A stretch of DNA of 64,000 bases from Shewanella atlantica (GCF_003966265.1 NZ_RXNV01000005.1:124001-188000), one strand, 5' to 3'; shown: positions 9,683 to 18,973, counted from the first letter of the stretch. Notes: a model not told the origin generated them from the sequence alone. A program made the numbers and translations.

Positions 9683-9698
9683 ATTACTGTCAAGTTTG
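9683..9698 (+). repeat. Recurrent intergenic motif ATTACYRTSAAGTTTG, copy 1
   Basis: The sequence ATTACTGTCAAGTTTG lies between the lipoprotein gene and the integrase fragment. Similar 16-mers in the same orientation occur at 11886, 19851, 22377, 23766 and 27623, each in an intergenic space between gene modules. Function unknown; see findings. Confidence 0.35.
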
Positions 9699-9782
9699 AC
9701 CACACCTTTACCATAATGGCCAGACACCGAATGAATCAAATCGATAATTCAAAAAACGTGGCCAAAATTAGTTGACCACTAC

Positions 9783-10052
9783 ACCTATATCACTTGGCTG
9801 CAATTGATGTCTGGTGAGGTGAGTATGGAGGTTTTAGCCAAACACTGCGGTACTAGTGTTCAGATGATTGAGCAGCACTACGGCCATGTCGTACCCAAGA
9901 TGTTCACTCGCGAACTGTCTGGTGTTGAGGTTAGAAAGTCTATTCATAAAAAGGCCACTCGATCGCCAGCTCCTTTAGCGAAAAGCCATGCAAGGTTAGC
10001 AAAGTAGTTTAATGAGTGGGGGCGTGAGTATAAAAAACGCGGCTGTATCTAG
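9783..10052 (+). pseudogene. 3' fragment of an integrase gene (second copy)
   Basis: This stretch is closely similar to the last ~90 codons of the integrase at 7544, beginning at ACCTATAT (codons for Tyr341 onward) and keeping the nucleophile region 'IEQHYGHV'. One codon is inserted early (TGG CTG CAA), and a CAG to TAG change stops the frame at about 10007. The catalytic Arg boxes are absent, so it cannot be a recombinase. Similarity continues downstream for roughly 100 bases into the region matching 8830-8960, so the duplicated unit includes the integrase 3' flank. Bases 9600-9782 before it show no gene. Confidence 0.85.
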
Positions 10053-10305
10053 TTAGCCTATAAGAGTTGGCCGATATGACAGCTGAGCCAACTCATTAAT
10101 TTCGATTCCATTGGGATTCAACATAAGTAACCACTAACTTTTGTAACAGGTGGTGTGCCAGATAAGTATGGTTACCAGTTTACCACTCACAACAGAAACC
10201 CACACAACAAACCCCTGGGAACTTATAAAAAACACCATGGAGCTGTTTACACCAAGTTCTATTAAAGGTATTATCTTTTCAAATCATTATTTAAGGGATA
10301 AAAAA

Positions 10306-11748
10306 ATGTACGATTCAAAAGACGGAAACCCAACCCCAATATCTGGTAGCTTGGGTGATATATTAGGTGCTGGCTCAGGGAATGAACTTCCTATCATGAC
10401 TCAAATAGCTCATAACATGGGTAACCGTACATTTTTATTTTCTCTGCCTATGAAGAGCTTCTATGAACGTTCTATGGTGGCAAATGAGCGTGGGAAAAAT
10501 GGTGATGTAGTCGCACAGAGACCTTTGAATGTTCCTCATGCATCTAAACTTGCTAAATACATGCTCAAAGGTTTGGTACATGCAGCATCATTTAGGCGAG
10601 AATTAGAAAAAAAGCCTGAATCAGAGGATTTAGCGAGCTTAGCAAAGCTCTTAGGTAAACAACCTTATGTATCTATGCAACCATTAGTATGCAACCTGAG
10701 AGATATAGACCCAGGTTTAAGTAACCTTCGTGGGGAAAGAGTCTTAGCACAAACAACTGGTGATACGGTTGGCTTTAAAGTTTGGTTATCTCAAAACCAT
10801 TTACTTTATGTTGTTGATGGTCAGCATAGAAGAAAAGCTATGGAATTACTTTTCGATTTCTTAAATCAATCTATCACGAACCAATCACTAGGAATAAAGA
10901 ACAACCTTTTAATGCCTATTAAAGGTCAGCTAGATGCAGGCATGGTAAGTGCGTTACAAGAAATTCAGCAGGTGGCTAATACCTTTGCTACAGTTCAATT
11001 GGAATGTCACTTGGGGCTTGATATTGACCAAGAAAGACAGCTATTTCATGACCTAAATAATTTAGGTAAAAAAGTTGAAGCAAGCTTAGCCCTACAGTTT
11101 GATAATTCAAACCCTGTTAACGTCTTTATTAAAGAAGAGTTAATTGATGACGACACTACATTAAGTTGGGATATTATAGAAAAAGATGTCACTGATTGGC
11201 ATGATGATCAAGGAGCTATTAGTAGGAAAGATTTAGTATCAATAAATGCTAGGCTTTTCTTAAACAAAACTAGTATCGGCGGGGCTATGCCAGCTCAAGT
11301 AGATCCTAGAAAAGAACTGGTATCAAGTTTCTGGAAGCAAGTTTCTCAAATACCTTTCATTGGTGTACCCGGTGCAAAAATGAATACGGTTGCAGCTCAG
11401 CCTGTTGTACTTAAAGCTATAGCAAAATTAATTTATGATTTCGCATTTGGCAAGAAGTCAAACTCGCAAGATCTCGACACCTTGCTAAATAATCTTACCA
11501 AAATTGATTTCTCGCACAGTAACCCTATGTGGCGTTACTATCAGCTAACCTCTGATGAAGTTGAAGCACTAGAGTTATCAGGACTAAAGGACTACCTCCC
11601 TACAGATGATGAAGGTAAGAACCGAGATATTGGTCAATTTGATAATCTTGCCAACACAATGAGATTCGGCGCTAAGCATAATGATATATTCCCCATCATA
11701 GGCGATATGATTCGTTGGAATTTGTCACTACCAAATAGACACATTTAG
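10306..11748 (+). CDS. DGQHR-domain protein (DndB-like)
   Basis: A 480-aa protein whose motif 'YVVDGQHRRKAMELL' (residues ~220-235) gives the DGQHR domain its name. DndB, the regulator of DNA phosphorothioation genes, belongs to this family, and the fold is ParB/sulfiredoxin-like. No dndCDE or pbe genes are nearby, so it is a stand-alone member and its role is unknown; members often lie in defence islands. ATG 10306 has a clear AGGGA site eight bases upstream. The frame stays open to GTG 10150, so a start up to 52 codons earlier is possible. Base composition is AT-rich like most of the island. Confidence 0.75.
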   Translation: MYDSKDGNPTPISGSLGDILGAGSGNELPIMTQIAHNMGNRTFLFSLPMKSFYERSMVANERGKNGDVVAQRPLNVPHASKLAKYMLKGLVHAASFRRELEKKPESEDLASLAKLLGKQPYVSMQPLVCNLRDIDPGLSNLRGERVLAQTTGDTVGFKVWLSQNHLLYVVDGQHRRKAMELLFDFLNQSITNQSLGIKNNLLMPIKGQLDAGMVSALQEIQQVANTFATVQLECHLGLDIDQERQLFHDLNNLGKKVEASLALQFDNSNPVNVFIKEELIDDDTTLSWDIIEKDVTDWHDDQGAISRKDLVSINARLFLNKTSIGGAMPAQVDPRKELVSSFWKQVSQIPFIGVPGAKMNTVAAQPVVLKAIAKLIYDFAFGKKSNSQDLDTLLNNLTKIDFSHSNPMWRYYQLTSDEVEALELSGLKDYLPTDDEGKNRDIGQFDNLANTMRFGAKHNDIFPIIGDMIRWNLSLPNRHI

Positions 11749-11870
11749 TACTTTCTTATCGGTTAGGGCTAAACCTCAATTAGCCCTATCCTAAAATCGA
11801 AATGTGCATATAGAATTTTTAACACAACCCCTTCCCTTATGTGTCATTGTTGACTCTATCTTAAAACGAG

Positions 11871-12505
11871 TTAACGATAATAGATATTACTATTAAGTTG
11901 GCAAGCCATTGGTAAACCTTGCCTTTATTAATAATAATCTCATTGCAAATCAGCATTACTAATGGCACCCGCGAGCCTGAAACCTGGTTAAAAATGGATC
12001 TTCCTATGTACACCAAAACAAATTGATTTTTACCTATGGTGTTCTGAATATTAAACTCGAAACGATTGCCATAAAGTCAGAGGAGAAGATAAGCTTATTG
12101 ATGTTTCGAATAGTGTAGCTTTTTATTAATTAGCTTGGAGAGCAGAGTGATGAAGAGGTCTGATTACGAAATAGTTAGCAATGAACTTTCACATATAAAA
12201 TCTACTACAGAGGGCACTATCAGAGCACTAGAGCTGAACCTAAAATACATCAATACAATTGAGGCTCAACTCAGAACCAGTATTGATAAGAAAGCACTTA
12301 TAGCGACATTAACTCAACCCTCTCTAAGCCGTCCTGACCCGAAAAAGCAGCCAAGTGACTTAATAAAAATCAAAGAGGTCACCCAAATTACAAGCTTAAG
12401 TCGCTCTACCATTTACACTAAAATTAACCAACAAGACTTCCCACAATCAATTTCACTAAGCAGTAGATCTGTAGCTTGGGTACGAAAAGAAGTAGAAGAC
12501 TGGAT
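11871..12505 (+). repeat. Long direct repeat A (AlpA gene and its upstream region)
   Basis: About 635 bases repeated at 19836-20469. The 100 bases before the AlpA start and the coding part are nearly identical; the more distal upstream part is about 75-80% alike by eye. The non-coding part carries the motif ATTACTATTAAGTTGG and an AT-rich stretch likely to hold the alpA promoter. Apart from alpA, bases 11749-12149 hold no gene. Confidence 0.85.
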
Positions 12506-12539
12506 TCAACAAAAAATGGTTGAAAGGCTAAACAAATAA
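12150..12539 (+). CDS. AlpA-family transcriptional regulator, copy 1
   Basis: About 129 aa. The N-terminal ~55 residues form a helical/coiled-coil extension; residues ~75-125 are a MerR-like helix-turn-helix of the AlpA type ('LIKIKEVTQITSLSRSTIYT' then 'FPQSISLSSRSVAW' and 'EVEDWI'). AlpA proteins activate integrase or excision genes of P4-like elements. ATG 12150 follows GGAGAG; an in-frame TTG at 12135 is less likely. It is almost identical to the protein at 20114, diverging only at the C-terminus. An integrase fragment follows directly. Confidence 0.85.
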   Translation: MKRSDYEIVSNELSHIKSTTEGTIRALELNLKYINTIEAQLRTSIDKKALIATLTQPSLSRPDPKKQPSDLIKIKEVTQITSLSRSTIYTKINQQDFPQSISLSSRSVAWVRKEVEDWIQQKMVERLNK

Positions 12540-12618
12540 AAACAATGTAAAGCCCAATTACAGGCGGAACTTGTGAAACTAATCCAACTTAAGATTACAA
12601 ACTAAATACTCTAAAGCT

Positions 12619-12686
12619 ACCTATATTACTTGGCAGTTGATGTATGGTGAAGTAAGCATGGAGGTACTAGCCAAACTGTATGGTCG
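12619..12686 (+). pseudogene. 3' fragment of an integrase gene (third copy, short)
   Basis: About 68 bases resembling the integrase at 7544, starting again at ACCTATAT (Tyr341) and covering 'YITWQLM-GEVSMEVLAK' before similarity fades. No catalytic residue remains. It begins at the same codon as the fragment at 9783, although the sequences before the two fragments differ. Confidence 0.75.
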
Positions 12687-12724
12687 TATAAAAGTGCTTA
12701 TTTTTCAAATGCTAGTTATTTTCA

Positions 12725-13468
12725 TTAGCTACTTGGCCCTAAATATAAAGCATTTAAGCCGCCAAGTGACTGTAAAAAGTATCTCTGTTTTAGAATACGA
12801 ACTACTTTATAAGGGGCATTAATTACTGGGCGCCCAGCTAAGACAACATAGGTACCGCTCGAAAGATTTTCAGGTGCTACTCCCTCAGAGACCAACAGAG
12901 CTTTTGAACCAGCAAGAAAAAACTCATAAACTCCCTGCTCAAGAATGCGTGGAGAGCCTCCTGACTGCCGCTCCATTATTCCCGAATGGGTAGCAATATC
13001 TTGGCTAACAACAACTGTCTGTATTTTTACCTGTTCTTGGTTTACTACGTTTTTCGCTGTTGCCTCTAACTTTTTCTTCAATTCCTCAGCAGCAACTACA
13101 TCCATTTTTCGTAATTGTCCAAGAGGGTGCGTACCCTCGGGCATCATAACCAAGTGCTTTTTCCCCTCGATATAAAGCCACTCTACCTGTGGCAAACAAG
13201 CCATGATGGTTTCTGGCTGATTACGGCTAGACCCGGAACCGCCAAAAACACTATCTACATGAGCAAAACCCTCTTGACAAAAAGCGTCCCAAATACGTTT
13301 CAAATCATTGAACGGACGTGATTTATTCTTCCCCTTGGATGTTGTCAACCAAACCCGTTTGGCTTTTCTATCGACTTGAGTAAGCTTTATTTCTGCACCT
13401 GGACGGATACTTTTCAATTCTAAACCGACCATCGATTCAACTTGGCCTATAACATCATCAAACGTCAT
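12725..13468 (-). CDS. Unrecognised accessory protein of the MORC-type module (247 aa)
   Basis: Last gene of a tight minus-strand operon, starting 8 bases after the helicase stop. The N-terminal half (about 15-125) contains 'GFAHVDSVFGGSGSSRNQPE' and matches the free-standing 122-aa protein at 19202 (same HVD, SRN/RRN-x-PET and KHL pattern). A helical linker (~125-150) and a second domain of ~95 residues follow, ending in short strands. I do not recognise either domain. The first might be a DNA-binding or specificity module, because it occurs at both ends of this restriction-like locus; that is a guess. Confidence 0.6.
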   Translation of the reverse strand: MTFDDVIGQVESMVGLELKSIRPGAEIKLTQVDRKAKRVWLTTSKGKNKSRPFNDLKRIWDAFCQEGFAHVDSVFGGSGSSRNQPETIMACLPQVEWLYIEGKKHLVMMPEGTHPLGQLRKMDVVAAEELKKKLEATAKNVVNQEQVKIQTVVVSQDIATHSGIMERQSGGSPRILEQGVYEFFLAGSKALLVSEGVAPENLSSGTYVVLAGRPVINAPYKVVRILKQRYFLQSLGGLNALYLGPSS

Positions 13469-13476
13469 GTCGAAAG

Positions 13477-15222
13477 TTACCTCTTGTTAAATGACGGTGG
13501 AAACTTAAGTACTGAAGCATCTTCATTGGCTTCTTCTATTGCGGCAACATCATCGAGCCACTGCCGTAAAAAAGTCTCAGTCTTTGGGTCTTCCCCACCA
13601 ACCTTACAGAATGAAACTTTGTAAGGCAGGCGGACACGGACAGGGCGACCAGGCAGCGGGCCACCATCTTCTCCCAGCGAGTCTTTTAGACTGATCCCTG
13701 CGGCAAACCTTCTAATATCAGAAACAAAATCTAAGACAACAACCTTATCTTTTCCAGGGCTTAATCGAAGTCCCCTTCCTAACTGCTGAATGAATATTCG
13801 CCTACTGTGAGTAACCCGTTGAAATACAATGATGTTAACATCTGGGACATCAATCCCTTCATTAAAAATGTCAACGGCACACACCACTTGTATCGCTCCA
13901 TCATTAAAATCGCATAAGATTCGGTTTCGCTCATAACCTTCAAGTACCATTCCCCCCATTGTTCTGGAGTAGATAGCTTCAGCACGGCAGAACCCTAGCG
14001 CATTAATCCGGTCACGCATCGTTATAGCGTGATCGACCGTCCCACAAAAGACAATGGCACGGGGAACCTGCTGCTCAAACCATGCCTTTTTCAGTTCAAG
14101 GACAACGGCATCATCCCATTCGGAAATAAATAGGGTCCGGTTGATTTTCCTAGGTGAAAAGTTATCACCTTTCAAATCCCGCAAGGCATTCCAGTCAATA
14201 TTGTCAGTAAACATCCGGTAGTCAACATTCGACAAGAAACCACTTTTCAGCCCTTTAACAAGATCAATGCTAACAATTGGGTTACCGAATACACCCGTCA
14301 AATCGGTTTCATCGGGCCGCCACGGCGTCGCTGTTGCACCAACAAGGAAAGGACCACCAGGGCGACCTGCATCTGCAGCATACAAAATATCGGCATACAT
14401 CCCGTCGTCCCCTACGTGATGGCATTCATCAACAAAGACAACATCGAACGGCGGTAGCTGATGCCCATTTTGTACATATGACGACACGGTATTGAGGCAG
14501 GCAAAGACAAACGGAACCCGCTCAAGCTCATCCGCGCCGGGACGTTCATAACCATTCCATACCAGCGTTTCCTGCGATGTTTTCAAGTATGGCCAAAACG
14601 AGCGCTCGAGCTGGTAAACAAGATCGTTGGTGTGGGCTAGAAAAAGGACCCTAACCTCTTCCCCTAACAATATTCGACGAAGAAATTCAAATGTGACATG
14701 CGATTTACCAAGGCCTGTTGCCATAACGACCAGTGCACGATTTGCTTCAGGTCGATGGTATTCATGGACCAATAGCTGAATAGCGTTTTCCTGGTAGTCA
14801 CGACGCTCAAACACTTCGCTCGGGCAGCCATAAGGATAGTCATCAGAAAGGTGTGACGTATTTTTCACCAGCTGGTCTGCGCTCCATAATTGAAGCGGGA
14901 TCCCCTGCGCCATCAAGGCCTGCTGCTGCCTTACAGCTTTCTCCTGAAAGCCGTTCAGAGCCACTATTACAGGTACATCGGCACGGTAATAACGCAAAGA
15001 CTCAAGAGTTGTATCGACCACATCAACACCGATCCTAGTTTTCCAATGCTTAACTTGGATAAGCCAACGCTTTCCGCCTTTGTGAGCGATAACATCCGCC
15101 CCTTTGTCGCGGGTCTGACCAACCAGCCTTACACCGGAAAAGCCTTTATGGGCCAGATAACGGCAAACCAGGCGCTCAAATGCCTGCCATGAGCCATAAA
15201 TACTTACTTCGTTAAAAAACAT
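13477..15222 (-). CDS. Mrr-type nuclease fused to SF2 helicase
   Basis: A 581-aa protein. Residues 10-115 form a restriction-endonuclease-like Mrr_cat domain with Asp43 ('DKGADVI') and Gln56-x-Lys58 ('IQVKHW'). The rest is a superfamily 2 helicase: Walker A 'MATGLGKS', Walker B 'DECHH', motif III 'GATATPWR', and C-lobe motifs 'NEGIDVP' and 'QLGRGLR'. ATG 15222 has a GAGGGG site; the TTG at 15234 is upstream of that site. It starts next to the ATPase stop. In MORC-type systems this subunit is the predicted translocating nuclease, cleaving unmodified DNA in an ATP-dependent way. Confidence 0.9.
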   Translation of the reverse strand: MFFNEVSIYGSWQAFERLVCRYLAHKGFSGVRLVGQTRDKGADVIAHKGGKRWLIQVKHWKTRIGVDVVDTTLESLRYYRADVPVIVALNGFQEKAVRQQQALMAQGIPLQLWSADQLVKNTSHLSDDYPYGCPSEVFERRDYQENAIQLLVHEYHRPEANRALVVMATGLGKSHVTFEFLRRILLGEEVRVLFLAHTNDLVYQLERSFWPYLKTSQETLVWNGYERPGADELERVPFVFACLNTVSSYVQNGHQLPPFDVVFVDECHHVGDDGMYADILYAADAGRPGGPFLVGATATPWRPDETDLTGVFGNPIVSIDLVKGLKSGFLSNVDYRMFTDNIDWNALRDLKGDNFSPRKINRTLFISEWDDAVVLELKKAWFEQQVPRAIVFCGTVDHAITMRDRINALGFCRAEAIYSRTMGGMVLEGYERNRILCDFNDGAIQVVCAVDIFNEGIDVPDVNIIVFQRVTHSRRIFIQQLGRGLRLSPGKDKVVVLDFVSDIRRFAAGISLKDSLGEDGGPLPGRPVRVRLPYKVSFCKVGGEDPKTETFLRQWLDDVAAIEEANEDASVLKFPPSFNKR

Positions 15223-15223
15223 C

Positions 15224-17743
15224 CTACCCCTCAAGCCCTTTTTTTAAGAACTCCAAGCTAGCACGAGTCCTTTTCACCAAGACCGGATCAATGTTCTGAG
15301 AGCCTAGGAAGCTGGCACAATCTTCAAGGCAGTTCAGGTATCTATTTCGCGTCTGCTGCCTAATATCATCCATTATGGAGTCCTGAATGCCCGCAATAGA
15401 TGAGAACCGATCGCCCCAAACTGCTCCGTCAAAAAAGTACGCCGTATACTTATCAAAAATAGAAACTATAGTGCTGACACCAATAAAGCGCATAAAGGAT
15501 CCATCAGATTTTAACTGCTCCATTTTCGATATGTCTTCACCTTTGTCGATGAGATTCCCGACTAGCACCTTCTTGTCTTTTTCAGCCAGCTCCTCAAAAA
15601 TTTCTTCAGAAGAACTGACCAAAATACCAGGAAGGCGAGTAGACAGTTCAGCAAAAAGTGACTCTACATCTTCCCTAACGCTCACCGAACTATCTGATAG
15701 TGATTCTGACCAATATTTATTTAAGATTCCCCACTCAAGATTGTTCAGGGAATGAGCTGGCTGGAACGCTGTGCCTGTAAGGCGACCATTAGAGACATGT
15801 TTGTAATATGCCACCTCACTGGCAATAATTTCTTCAGGCTTAACTGCTAATGATTTAAACAGCGGGTGTGTTTTATCAACAAAGATTTCTACGGCTTCAC
15901 CTTTGCTCACAATAGCCGGCAATATCGTACCTTTATCATTAAGAACCATTGGCCTATGTACTGAATAGCACTCAACATCAATCGGCTGGCTATTGCTATC
16001 ATCCGCCAGCCTAATCGAGCACCCCGATATAGAAAGTGACTCGTCATAGTCCGAGTTTGCCTTTAGGTACTCCGGCGAGAGCTTATTGGGGGTACCGCGG
16101 GCAGAGTCACATTTGGAGCAGTTTTCAGCTATAGCTAGATTTTTCGTATTACAGACTAGGCATAACCAAGGCTCTACAACCTCGGGGATTTGAGAAGAAC
16201 CGCATAAATCGCATGACAGGGCGGATAACGGAATTTCTCCTTCACACGCGAAGCAGGGTTTACCAATCAATATGGCATCGCATACAAGGCACTTCTCGGC
16301 AGACTGGAGGTTCTCAGCCGAACATTCCGGGCACTCAACCAATGACTCGACAGGTTTAGTATCAGCCCCCTCAACCAAACTCCACCATTCATCATCATCA
16401 AAATAGCCAGGTACCCCTTCATTAAACTTTCTGAGATATTCTTCTTCTGTTTTGCGTGGAATACGCTTCGCTGTATTCGCCGTTTCATCCCAGTACCCCA
16501 TATAGAGATCTTTCTTACCAAACTGACGAACACGGCGAAAGCCTTGGTATAATGTATAGATCGGGGAGTCGTTTGAAACCCCATTGGTCTTGCCAGGCTG
16601 AAGTGATGTTTCACCACGGATGAAAGAAACAGCAGCCTGCCACTCGGGGCTGCTACGTTGGAAATCTTGCTTCATGAAATCTACCGGAACGTGGTCCATC
16701 TGGATCTCACCTACAATACGACCATAGGTACCATCTATCGGGTAGTCCTTGATCGATTTACCGAACTCATCAATAAACTCAAAAAAAGCGGCTTTTTCGA
16801 GCAACCTGATAGCCCTTCCGTTTCTGATCAAGTCAATTCCAAAATGGGACTCATCATCATAGCGCTGTATCCCAACCCAGCCCTTAACGGTTTCATCAAT
16901 AGTCCTTAGCGACAATGAGGAACACACCGGGCATACATCACTTTCCTTGGAGACGAGCGCAAAGCATTCAGTACAACGGCTCTGTTTATCGATAACTACA
17001 GAAAATTCACGCTTTGCATAAACCCGCCCACTCCCTTTGCGCTCGACGAAGCGTTTGCTGCCCCAAACACAGTGATGAAAAGGCTGGCAAGGCTCTCCAT
17101 TAACAACAATATTGACGAATTTTTGCTTCAGCAAAGTGGAATAACGACGGCCAATTTCTGACCTAACCTTCGGACGGCCGTAGCTAATTAGCTTTTGGAT
17201 GAAGCCTGAGTTCGCGTTACCTTTTGGCCACCAATTCGATACTTCAATAATCGTACCGTTTTCAAAACCATCAGGTTTATCTACCAATTCAGGAATAACC
17301 TCAAAGCTGGCCTGCTCCTGAATGGCAATAAGATCGACAACAACTTTCAGTGCCTGTGTATCCCCCTTACGGGCTGTTATCACCGTTGTCCGACTACCGA
17401 GCTTACCCGTAGCAATATTGAGCCCCATCCCGAACAGGCCAAGGCTATCGTATGGGTTGTTGCCAGAAAAGCCTGCTTTTAATGCTTTTTCTGCCATTTC
17501 AGGAGACATACCTATACCGTTATCACGGACACGGATAGTCCCCAGGTTATCCTCCAGTTCCTTGCGGGAAGGAAGATCTACAATGGCCATCGGGTTCGAT
17601 ACCTCAAAACCCGAGTTTCTTGATAGGGAAAAGGAATCAATGGCATTGTCTATCAGCTCAGAAAGCGCATCCATTGGCTTAAGCGGTGTATGGGTTAAGG
17701 CAATAAGAACTTTTGGATCCGGCGTCAGGTCAAAAGACTTCAT
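15224..17743 (-). CDS. MORC/MutL-like GHKL ATPase with zinc ribbons
   Basis: An 839-aa protein. The N-terminal GHKL ATPase has the N-box 'ELIDNAID' (Glu29, Asn33), 'DNGIGM' (74-79) and 'GLFGMGLNIA' (102-111), then an S5-like domain. Zinc-binding Cys pairs follow: 'CTECF...CPVC' near 260 and a cluster near 470-555 ('CPECS', 'CLVCD', 'CFAC', 'CDLCG', 'CLVCN', 'CSKCD'). The C-terminal ~280 residues are helical and unrecognised. Its start overlaps the methyltransferase stop by four bases (ATGA). Prokaryotic MORC-like ATPases were described in predicted restriction systems with a methylase and an SF2 helicase-nuclease; this operon has that exact set. Confidence 0.85.
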   Translation of the reverse strand: MKSFDLTPDPKVLIALTHTPLKPMDALSELIDNAIDSFSLSRNSGFEVSNPMAIVDLPSRKELEDNLGTIRVRDNGIGMSPEMAEKALKAGFSGNNPYDSLGLFGMGLNIATGKLGSRTTVITARKGDTQALKVVVDLIAIQEQASFEVIPELVDKPDGFENGTIIEVSNWWPKGNANSGFIQKLISYGRPKVRSEIGRRYSTLLKQKFVNIVVNGEPCQPFHHCVWGSKRFVERKGSGRVYAKREFSVVIDKQSRCTECFALVSKESDVCPVCSSLSLRTIDETVKGWVGIQRYDDESHFGIDLIRNGRAIRLLEKAAFFEFIDEFGKSIKDYPIDGTYGRIVGEIQMDHVPVDFMKQDFQRSSPEWQAAVSFIRGETSLQPGKTNGVSNDSPIYTLYQGFRRVRQFGKKDLYMGYWDETANTAKRIPRKTEEEYLRKFNEGVPGYFDDDEWWSLVEGADTKPVESLVECPECSAENLQSAEKCLVCDAILIGKPCFACEGEIPLSALSCDLCGSSQIPEVVEPWLCLVCNTKNLAIAENCSKCDSARGTPNKLSPEYLKANSDYDESLSISGCSIRLADDSNSQPIDVECYSVHRPMVLNDKGTILPAIVSKGEAVEIFVDKTHPLFKSLAVKPEEIIASEVAYYKHVSNGRLTGTAFQPAHSLNNLEWGILNKYWSESLSDSSVSVREDVESLFAELSTRLPGILVSSSEEIFEELAEKDKKVLVGNLIDKGEDISKMEQLKSDGSFMRFIGVSTIVSIFDKYTAYFFDGAVWGDRFSSIAGIQDSIMDDIRQQTRNRYLNCLEDCASFLGSQNIDPVLVKRTRASLEFLKKGLEG

Positions 17744-18912
17744 TTATTTAATTCCTCGAGAAAACTTAAAATAGCCCCTGAAATAGCAGCAGATAGCTTC
17801 ACAGGAACACCATTCCCTATCGTTTTGAACTTGTTAGTTAGTGTCATTTCTTCAGGGAACCTATATTCATTTGGTACAGACTGGAGCAACATTGCCTCGC
17901 GCACAGACAGTCGCCGTGAAAGCGTCGGGTGCAAATGCACCTCATTGTTGCCATAAGCCGCTGTAGGGCTGTATCGATAGCGATGAAGACGCTTGAAGCT
18001 TTTGCGGGAAACATCACCTTCAAGAACTTCGCCTATTTTACTACTTTTGGGAGATAGCCACTCATCGCTGTTTGGCAGCAAAAATCGGGCTTCGTCACAA
18101 ATATACGTTCCGACCATCAATGATGCTGGGCAGGGAGGTCGATTGGGTACACATCCTTTTTCAACAGGCTCATTGGGCCAGCTAAAGCGATACTTGGCGC
18201 CATTGAATTCAGGTACTTCTGGCCAGGGAAACCAATTTTCATATATTTCAAAAAAAGCATTTGTCGCGTAATTGCGTAACTTAGGAACCGTACTCGATAT
18301 CGAGACAAGCTTCTTTAAGCGTGACGATGATACTAGGGGACGCAGATAGGTCTTCCGGAAACCAACAATAAATACACGCTCACGGTCCTGAGGGACCCCA
18401 AAATCAAGCGCGTTGAGTATTTTTATGTCAATGACATAACGACTGGTTAATTTGTCCAAGAGGTTGGCCAAAAACTCTCGATGTTTGCTTGTGCGCAACA
18501 GTCCAGGTACGTTTTCAAATAAAAAGAAGGCAGGATTAATTTCAAGAATACGATTTACATACACTTCAGATAGTTTTCCGTTGCTACCTGTTTCCCCACG
18601 ATTTTTACCTCCAACCGAGAAGTCCGGACAAGGCGGACCGCCAATGATCCCGAACAGCTCTGGTACCTTACAGCTACCAAAGGCCTCACTCAGAATTTCA
18701 TTCGGACCAATTTCCAATATTGACCTAACATTTTGAATTTTAGCTAAATGGCCGTGATAACCTAACGAAGATATACCCATCTCAAATCCATTAACAAAAG
18801 GTAAATGATTTTCGTTATGCCACAAAGTATTGAACCCTCTTTGCAGGAAACCTATATCGAGAAAGCCAGCGCCTGTAAAAAACGATAACAAAGGGATACC
18901 ATCTAGCTTCAT
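17740..18912 (-). CDS. DNA (cytosine-5-)methyltransferase of the MORC-type system
   Basis: A 390-aa C5 methyltransferase: motif I 'FFTGAGFLDIGF' (AdoMet binding), motif IV 'GGPPCPDFSVGG' with catalytic Cys95, motif VI 'FENVPG', motif VIII 'QDRERVF', and motifs IX-X 'RRLSVREAMLLQSVP' and 'KTIGNGVPV'. It is first in the four-gene operon and presumably protects host DNA from the downstream nuclease. It shares long identical blocks with the methyltransferase at 32415 ('GGPPCPDFSVGGKN', 'RYSPTAAYGNNEVHLHP'), so both probably recognise related sites. No strong ribosome site precedes the ATG; two palindromes lie just upstream. Confidence 0.95.
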   Translation of the reverse strand: MKLDGIPLLSFFTGAGFLDIGFLQRGFNTLWHNENHLPFVNGFEMGISSLGYHGHLAKIQNVRSILEIGPNEILSEAFGSCKVPELFGIIGGPPCPDFSVGGKNRGETGSNGKLSEVYVNRILEINPAFFLFENVPGLLRTSKHREFLANLLDKLTSRYVIDIKILNALDFGVPQDRERVFIVGFRKTYLRPLVSSSRLKKLVSISSTVPKLRNYATNAFFEIYENWFPWPEVPEFNGAKYRFSWPNEPVEKGCVPNRPPCPASLMVGTYICDEARFLLPNSDEWLSPKSSKIGEVLEGDVSRKSFKRLHRYRYSPTAAYGNNEVHLHPTLSRRLSVREAMLLQSVPNEYRFPEEMTLTNKFKTIGNGVPVKLSAAISGAILSFLEELNK

Positions 18913-18941
18913 ATAAACTTTAACGTTTTGAAAATATAGTT

Positions 18942-18973
18942 CATATTAATATGTCTTTGGTTATGCAATTGCA
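18942..18973. promoter_or_regulatory. Two palindromes upstream of the methyltransferase
   Basis: CATATTAATATG (18942-18953) and TGCAATTGCA (18964-18973) are perfect palindromes 30-60 bases upstream of the methyltransferase start, in the divergent space before the 122-aa gene. They are candidate operators for control of the restriction operon. The rest of 18913-19201 shows no gene. Confidence 0.35.

Noticed and set aside
9683..9782. Insertion-sequence remnant before the integrase fragment
   Set aside because: Short repeated GTTGACCAC-like and TGGCCA-like stretches hint at transposon ends, but no clear terminal inverted repeat, target duplication or transposase is visible.
12945..15192. Several plus-strand open frames of 60-100 aa opposite the helicase and 247-aa genes
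   Set aside because: No ribosome sites or recognisable composition; they lie opposite convincing genes.
16267..16617. 116-aa open frame within the ATPase gene in another frame
   Set aside because: It is a shadow of the real minus-strand gene, which has clear GHKL and zinc motifs.
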